31,955 nt of DNA, taken from positions 1 through 31,955 of the forward strand of contig LUCW03002065.1 of assembly GCA_001586965.3 (NCBI GenBank), given 5' to 3'. Positions 27,243-31,955 of this stretch are shown piece after piece. The notes beneath the pieces were generated by a model. It was not told the origin of the DNA. It saw only the letters and a program-made list of their open reading frames with translations, and made no database searches. Each line of letters starts with the position of its first letter. The stretch's first letter is position 1. The position numbers and the translations under genes are program-made. This stretch comes from Sphaeroforma sirkka (lineage: Eukaryota > Opisthokonta > Ichthyosporea > Ichthyophonida).

Positions 27243-28365
27243 TTTGGAATAGGAGTTTCTTTTTCAGTGTCGGTCGATGCATCTGGTCAATCTAATGCTT
27301 GTTCGTAGTGATCTGTTTAAAGTATTGATCCATGGGTGATTCAATGTTGAGGTATTCTGTATCATATGTGGTACGAAAGGCTGCTGTGTATCCATTGTCG
27401 GGAAACTCTGTACACCATATGGTGTGTACGTATCAGAAGCGACGGAACTAATGTAGGCACTCGTTGTATTGAATGGATGCGTGCATCAATAGCCAATTTC
27501 ATTTTATTCAATGCACAACACGAAACTGCATATCGGTTGAATATTTATGTATATATGTGAGAATATAAATTGTGATGAGAGATGCTCCAAATTTATTTTG
27601 GCGGGTTCTATTTTTGTTTGGGCGGGTTCTGATTCCCGTAAAGTCAGCATAGAAACCGAATTCTGATACAATGGTCATTTTTTAAACTATGTACACAAAG
27701 CAACTCATTAGTTTCAATCCACAAATTGAATACTGGCAAAATTATATTTTGGCAGACGAATTATAATTTGGGCCAATAATGGCCATATTTTCATATTGAG
27801 TTGCAGAATTGGGCGTTAAGAACAAGAACCTCTGACCAATGACGTTTATAGAATATAATAGTTTGAGAACAGGTGAAACATAATTGTATTAACGTTGATA
27901 AGAGTACAATTAATATCAAACCCAACAAAAATATCGTAAAGCAGCAAGATAGAAATCGATCACAAGTCAGGCGCCACCAAATACCGTAGTGTCTCTAGTA
28001 TTGATATAATTGGGTGTTCGAACGCCAAAGGTAGTTTCCTCTCCCACACCTTAAGCTAAATACTGTAATGATGACCATGCCAGATTTTACAGATAGCAAA
28101 CGTCAGATACCACTACTTACAGGTTCATTTCATAGTTAGATACTTGCAAACAAAGACTAAAAATGTAAGTGTAGCCAATATATCGGCAAGCAAACTACTT
28201 TCGCTATAATTTGCTGAGATAGTACATAGCAAAAATAGAATAAGTGATTGTGATGATCAGATATTGCTCGTGATCAAACGACTTGATCTGCAAATTTGTG
28301 CTGTTAGTAGAAGCAGCAATCACAGCCACGATTGCAAAACCCTACAGTGGACAAAACAAAGTAGG
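27243..28365. other. No gene recognised
   Basis: Flank of the chromovirus. One short frame (27366-27560) has Cys, Ile and Arg-rich composition and no motif. The string ggcgggttct occurs twice 27 bp apart near 27600, which is not enough for a call. Otherwise AT-rich with many stops. Confidence 0.4.
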
Positions 28366-28479
28366 ATTTAATACTGTCTACAAACACATACCGAATTCAT
28401 CCGTGGTCTGGTGCGGCATTGGATTCAATACTGTCTACAAACACATACCAAATTCATCCGTGGTCTAGTGCGGCATTGG
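28366..28479 (+). repeat. 57-bp tandem duplication at the edge of the inverted repeat
   Basis: Copies at 28366-28422 and 28423-28479 differ at about four positions and share aatactgtctacaaacacat and ttcatccgtggtct.gtgcgg. The second copy contains the start of the left arm of the large inverted repeat, so the arm's outer end is present twice on the left but once on the right. Confidence 0.92.
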
Positions 28480-29280
28480 CTTACCCCTATCCTCGCTCCT
28501 CGACCGGATTATGACGGATAACCTGGTCCTTCTCGGTATTTCGTACTCTGCACTAACCCATTCCGCGGCACTACACGGCGCAGACCCGATCCGTACCACA
28601 GAGGTGGGTATTCTACTTAGTAGGTCAGCAAGCGAATATCTGGAACATTCGATAGTAACAGTATTTTGTCAACACCGGCCCGAATTGACTCAGCGCATAT
28701 CTTCCATTGTCGACTCACTTGGCCCAAGCTTCAACGGGAATTTATTGACCACTTCTTCGCATCATTTTTCCTGAACCACTACAGCGACTATGAGAGCCAT
28801 ACCATATGTTCATACATTGTAACATACATACTTGTCATTTTTGAAATAAATATTATTATCCTTATATGCATTGATATAGAAATAGTTGTATAGGATAATA
28901 TTATTTGTTTCAAAAGAGATAAGTTACAATGTATGTACATACGGTATGACTCTCATGGTACGGAGATCGATGGACAGTAAATAAACCCTAAAACCCGTTT
29001 GAAGCTTGAACCAAGTGAGACGACGATGGAGAATATGGGCTGGGTCAATTCAAGTCAGTGCTAACAAAAACTGACACCATCGAGTGTGCCATATATTCGA
29101 TGCTGGCCTACTATGTAGCGTGCCCACCTCTGTGGTACGGATAAGATCTGCACCGTGTAGTGTCGTGGAACTGGGCTATGCAGGGCACGAAAAATACCGA
29201 GTAGGACCAGGTTATCCGTCATAATTCGGTCGAGGAATGAAGTGGAGGTGAGACACCAATGCCGCACCAGACCACGGATG
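28455..29280. repeat. Large inverted repeat (foldback-like), arms ~400 bp
   Basis: The left arm (28455-28866) and right arm (28889-29280) are reverse complements at roughly 78-80 percent by eye, with a 22-bp loop. Long exact blocks include attatgacggataacctggt, atccgtaccacagaggtggg, catacattgtaac and cgaattgac-type segments. Pairing continues into the centre through ggataata/tattatcc. A transcript through it would fold into a long imperfect hairpin. The frames in each arm share MTDNLVLLGI but are short and decayed. It could be a foldback transposon, a hairpin MITE or an inverted duplication. No target duplication was recognised at its ends. Confidence 0.88.
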
Positions 29281-29945
29281 TACCTTGTATAGAAATATGG
29301 TCTCCGGTCAGTCTAAAATATCAAGATCAAATGAGATAACATATTGGTTTTTAACTTTATTTATAAAAATTTAAAACAAATTCTTTTTCCAATATATCCA
29401 AAGTGTTCTAAATTCACTTTGATGGCTCCAATAGCCTGAATATTTGCTATGACTCATTTACTTGGACCCATTTGAGACGATAGTAGAGATGTAGGATATT
29501 ATAAACTAAATTTTTATAATATCTGAACTACTACTTACAGGTTTTGGTCTTCCCGCCAGTCTCCAAAATCCAACAAGGTCTTTTCCTTTTGACCTTTTCT
29601 TCAGATGGAACTTTATTTATATTAGCCAATGTATTAACTTGACTTACGTTATTATGTTTCTCTACAAATTAGGCATCTGGTCATGGACACTTAGTACTTC
29701 TAGTGAAAATTATTAAATAAAAAACAGCTAGAGGTACGTCCTGTGTGATCGAGGATATCAAGTCTCTTACCAAGAGGCAGTCCCGAACATTCTTACACAA
29801 TCTACCACTGCTAAATCTTAACTGTTATAACATAGTTTAAAACATAAAAATATCCATCGAAGTTCACATATTTTTCAGTTATTTAGTAGTTTACCGTAGT
29901 GTACTGCTTCTAGACTGTCTAATAGTTGCTTACTATCCAGCGCTG
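29281..29945. other. No gene recognised
   Basis: AT-rich sequence with stops in all frames up to about 29880. A pyrimidine-rich stretch ending ttgcttactatccag (29940) resembles a splice acceptor just before the next coding-like region. Confidence 0.35.
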
Positions 29946-30150
29946 AATGCCTCGCCACCGAGTGTTGGGGTGGAAGACGCAAATGTTGGGGACGCCACAA
30001 CTCGACAACGAGTGGTTGGATCTGCTCAATCTCGACGTCATTTGAACCGCAAAGATGAGCTTCTAAAGGAACTAGCCGCTGCCGCAGTTTCTGACCCATC
30101 GATCTTATCCCACGTGGCCGATATTCTTCCTATACGGAAAAAAAAATATT
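29946..30150 (+). pseudogene. Start of a gag-like region, interrupted
   Basis: The plus-strand frame reads NASPPSVGVEDANVGDATTR, then LNRKDELLKELAAAAVSDPS and ILSHVADILPIRKKK, after which it runs into a tRNA-like sequence and stops at 30209. The charged, helical composition and its position upstream of the 30228-31530 region suggest the N-terminal part of the same Gag-like protein. No ATG start is certain; ATG 29947 is in another frame. Weak evidence. Confidence 0.35.
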
Positions 30151-30151
30151 C

Positions 30152-30220
30152 CGAGCCGGGTTCAAACCTGAGGCCCTCTGTTTTACCGACCAACAGGGTT
30201 ACCACTTAGCCAGTTACCGT
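30152..30220 (-). repeat. tRNA-like sequence (SINE head or tRNA pseudogene)
   Basis: On the minus strand tggctaagtggt (30201-30212) fits the pol III A box and ggtttgaaccc (30158-30168) fits the B box. They are separated by 32 bp, as in tRNA genes. The first seven and last seven bases do not pair as an acceptor stem, and the T stem has mismatches, so it is not a working tRNA gene. The plus-strand A8 run at 30138-30146 (T8 on the minus strand) follows the B box and could act as a pol III stop. Confidence 0.5.
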
Positions 30221-30227
30221 TGGTGAA

Positions 30228-31530
30228 GTGTGTAAAACCTCAAGATTTAATCTCTATAGCTCGAAAGCTGCAATCGATCACCCTCTCGACAAACCTAACC
30301 CTGTCAGAGGCTATGATCGTATGAAGATCGATGAGGCTTACCACCCTCATAACATCGATACTCATTTACCATCTAACCCTGGTAATCACGACTTTGGTAA
30401 TCGTTATACCAGTACCTCACTAGAGAGTACCCACTCTGGCACTGAAGACGAGGATATGAGAACCAGACAACAACGTCTCAGGCTATTACATTCTGGTTTG
30501 CAAGTCCTTGAGGACCGTCTATTGAATGACTCTGACCTTGACGATAAGAAAGCGGATAACATTCGCTATCTAATCGATAACAAGAGAAAGGAGATAGACT
30601 CCATCTTGGCACTAGCAGCCCGTAGCACTGAGTGTGAACCTCGTGAACGCTTAGAACCAAAAGCTTTATAAAGCAGTTAGGTTACGCGAAGGCTGAGGTC
30701 GATTTCTCTACAAATGAGAGTACAGTGGAGACACTGAAGGCCTTTGAACAACTTAAGGAGTCTGCCAGCGTTTAAAGATGAGCAGATGAAGAATGCCTTT
30801 ATTCATTTCTGTGAGTCAGAGGAATGGAAATCTATCTTGAAGGCCTATGAGCCCAACTGGAAAGCCCTACCCCTGGCGCCAGTTGCGTGAGAATATACTT
30901 AACGCTTTGAAGATGCACGACCGTGTACTTCTAGAGTCTCTGCAAAACCTTTGCGAACGATACTACTATTCGAGGGTGCTCTAGCTCATATGACACATAT
31001 GAACACTGGATGGGAGGTCGTACCTATGCTGGCGAATATTCATTTAATTTGTCAGATGATGGAGACTCTGGGAGCTAGCCTATTTAAGAAGGTCAATGAT
31101 GATCTTATCGCCTATGGTTATTTACGTTCTATGCCTTGGTCTGTGTCTTCGAGAAGATAGTTCAAAAGCATACCAACTCATCTACTAGAGTGCTTAGTAC
31201 CTCGAGAGCTTTACCCAGCCAGCTAAGCGTACCGCGACAGAGAATAACACTGCGCGTAATACTAAGAAAACCTCTCACTTTTGCTGGAGGTGGTGAAGAC
31301 TCTACTTCTACTGAACCAAAGGTGAAAGGAAGGAGAGAGCACCTTGCAAGAAGTGTGGTTACAACCTCACTAAACGTGATGGCAAGTGGAATAGTAAACA
31401 AGACTCTGTTCCAGTGTGCACCAGGCAAGCCAAACTTTGGGCACTATATGAAAGAGTGTACTACTTCCCGCAAGGGTACTAATTGGATTGGCACAGATGA
31501 TTGCAAGGACATGCTTGGACGTCCAAGTTA
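30228..31530 (+). pseudogene. Decayed gag-like retroelement region, many frameshifts
   Basis: Coding-like blocks follow one another in changing frames: 30228-30671 (GLQVLEDRLLNDSDLDDKKA, NIRYLIDNKRKEIDSILALA); about 30674-30775 (KQLGYAKAEVDFS, ETLKAFEQLKES); 30770-30890 (FKDEQMKNAFIHFCESEEW, ILKAYEPNWKALPLAP); 30865-30983 (LRENILNALKMHDRVLLE); 30951-31160 (ALAHMTHMNTGWEVVPMLAN). At 31340-31450 there are zinc-finger-like pieces: APCKKCGYNLTKRDGKW in one frame and CAPGKPNFGHYMKEC in another. This order (acidic N-terminus, helical core, zinc motif) suits a Gag protein. The element type is not recognised. At least five frame changes in 1.3 kb indicate decay or sequence errors. Confidence 0.5.
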
Positions 31531-31559
31531 AGTACTGACAGTTCTATATGTGCGCACTA

Positions 31560-31820
31560 GAGCAAGATTATGAGAAAAGGTCAATAAAAATCCTATACCA
31601 AAGGAGATGAACAATATCTTTCAAACCGTTTATGTAAATGGAGAAAAGTTATAGCACTTTTGATCCAAGGCTGAAGTCTCTGCTATCCTCCACGCCGAGT
31701 AGCCTACGCTACAGGATATGGCTGTATCCATAACGAAACAACTCAATTTAATCTTTGGGAAATGGAAAAGTTACCACTTGCGAAGAACAAAGCCATTGAC
31801 TATGTACACATATAATGTTG
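31560..31820 (+). pseudogene. Possible aspartic protease remnant
   Basis: After the zinc-like region a plus frame reads VNGEKL, stop, then KAEVSAILHAE and DMAVSITKQLNLIFGKW. The spacing resembles the retropepsin pattern 'vnG....aLiDsGAevsaI', but the catalytic Asp-Ser/Thr-Gly is destroyed by stops. Placement downstream of a Gag-like region supports it; the evidence is weak. The rest, to 31955, shows nothing recognisable. Confidence 0.28.
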
Positions 31821-31955
31821 TCAGATAGAAGAGAAAGTAAAAGGACACCTAGTGTTTACTTTGAAGCTAAACTGATTTGGTTATAGGTATGACTGATCTT
31901 CTCCAGTTTGAGTCTCAACTCTCCTGGGTCGGCCTAATGGGGCTAGTCCCAAATC

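Noticed and set aside
30152..30220. Functional tRNA gene
   Set aside because: A and B boxes are present, but the acceptor ends do not pair and the T stem has mismatches.

Overview
The window looks like a gene-poor, repeat-dominated piece of a eukaryotic nuclear genome. The reasons are LTR retrotransposons of several kinds, one with an integrase chromodomain, a candidate gene with a GT-AG intron, long microsatellites, tRNA-like pol III box sequences and no bacterial operon structure. The host cannot be named from the sequence. A unicellular eukaryote is my best guess, because a chromovirus here carries a DIRS-type methyltransferase-like domain, but this is inference only.

Layout. 1-2.2 kb: an ACAT microsatellite, a four-copy ~70-bp minisatellite and a two-copy 91-bp duplication. 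2.2-2.75 kb: a possible small two-exon host gene. 2.75-6.4 kb: nothing recognised. 6.6-7.35 kb: a decayed Ty1/copia reverse transcriptase fragment (+). 8.0-10.1 kb: two LTR-type sequences of a second family, with part of its non-coding interior. 10.1-12.6 kb: a decayed Ty3/gypsy element on the minus strand (gag, RT, RNase H), interrupted by LTRs of that family. 14.0-16.0 kb: an unidentified set of coding-looking stretches, two of them followed by copies of the same ~125-bp segment. 16.04-18.04 kb: a complete non-autonomous LTR element (455-bp LTRs, ~1.1 kb non-coding interior, minus strand).

18.37-27.24 kb is the centrepiece: an 8,867-bp Ty3/gypsy chromovirus-type retrotransposon with two identical 180-bp LTRs (TG...CA), a 4-bp target duplication (AAGT) and a polypurine tract. 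In order it carries a long repeat-rich leader, Arg-rich Gag with a zinc-knuckle-like motif, aspartic protease, RT, RNase H, a methyltransferase-like domain of the kind known from DIRS-type elements, zinc-binding integrase, GPY/F motif and chromodomain. The reading frame is broken at seven or eight places although the LTRs are identical, so this copy is either recently inserted and defective or affected by assembly indels.

27.24-29.3 kb: unique-looking DNA and then an ~826-bp long inverted repeat (arms ~400 bp, loop ~22 bp). 29.9-31.95 kb: a heavily frameshifted gag-like region with a zinc-finger-like segment, interrupted by a tRNA-like (SINE-like) sequence, with a possible protease remnant at the right edge.

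The parts do not form a pathway. They record layered retrotransposition, with elements inserted into older elements and perhaps into one host reading frame. Coordinates of diverged repeat edges are by eye.
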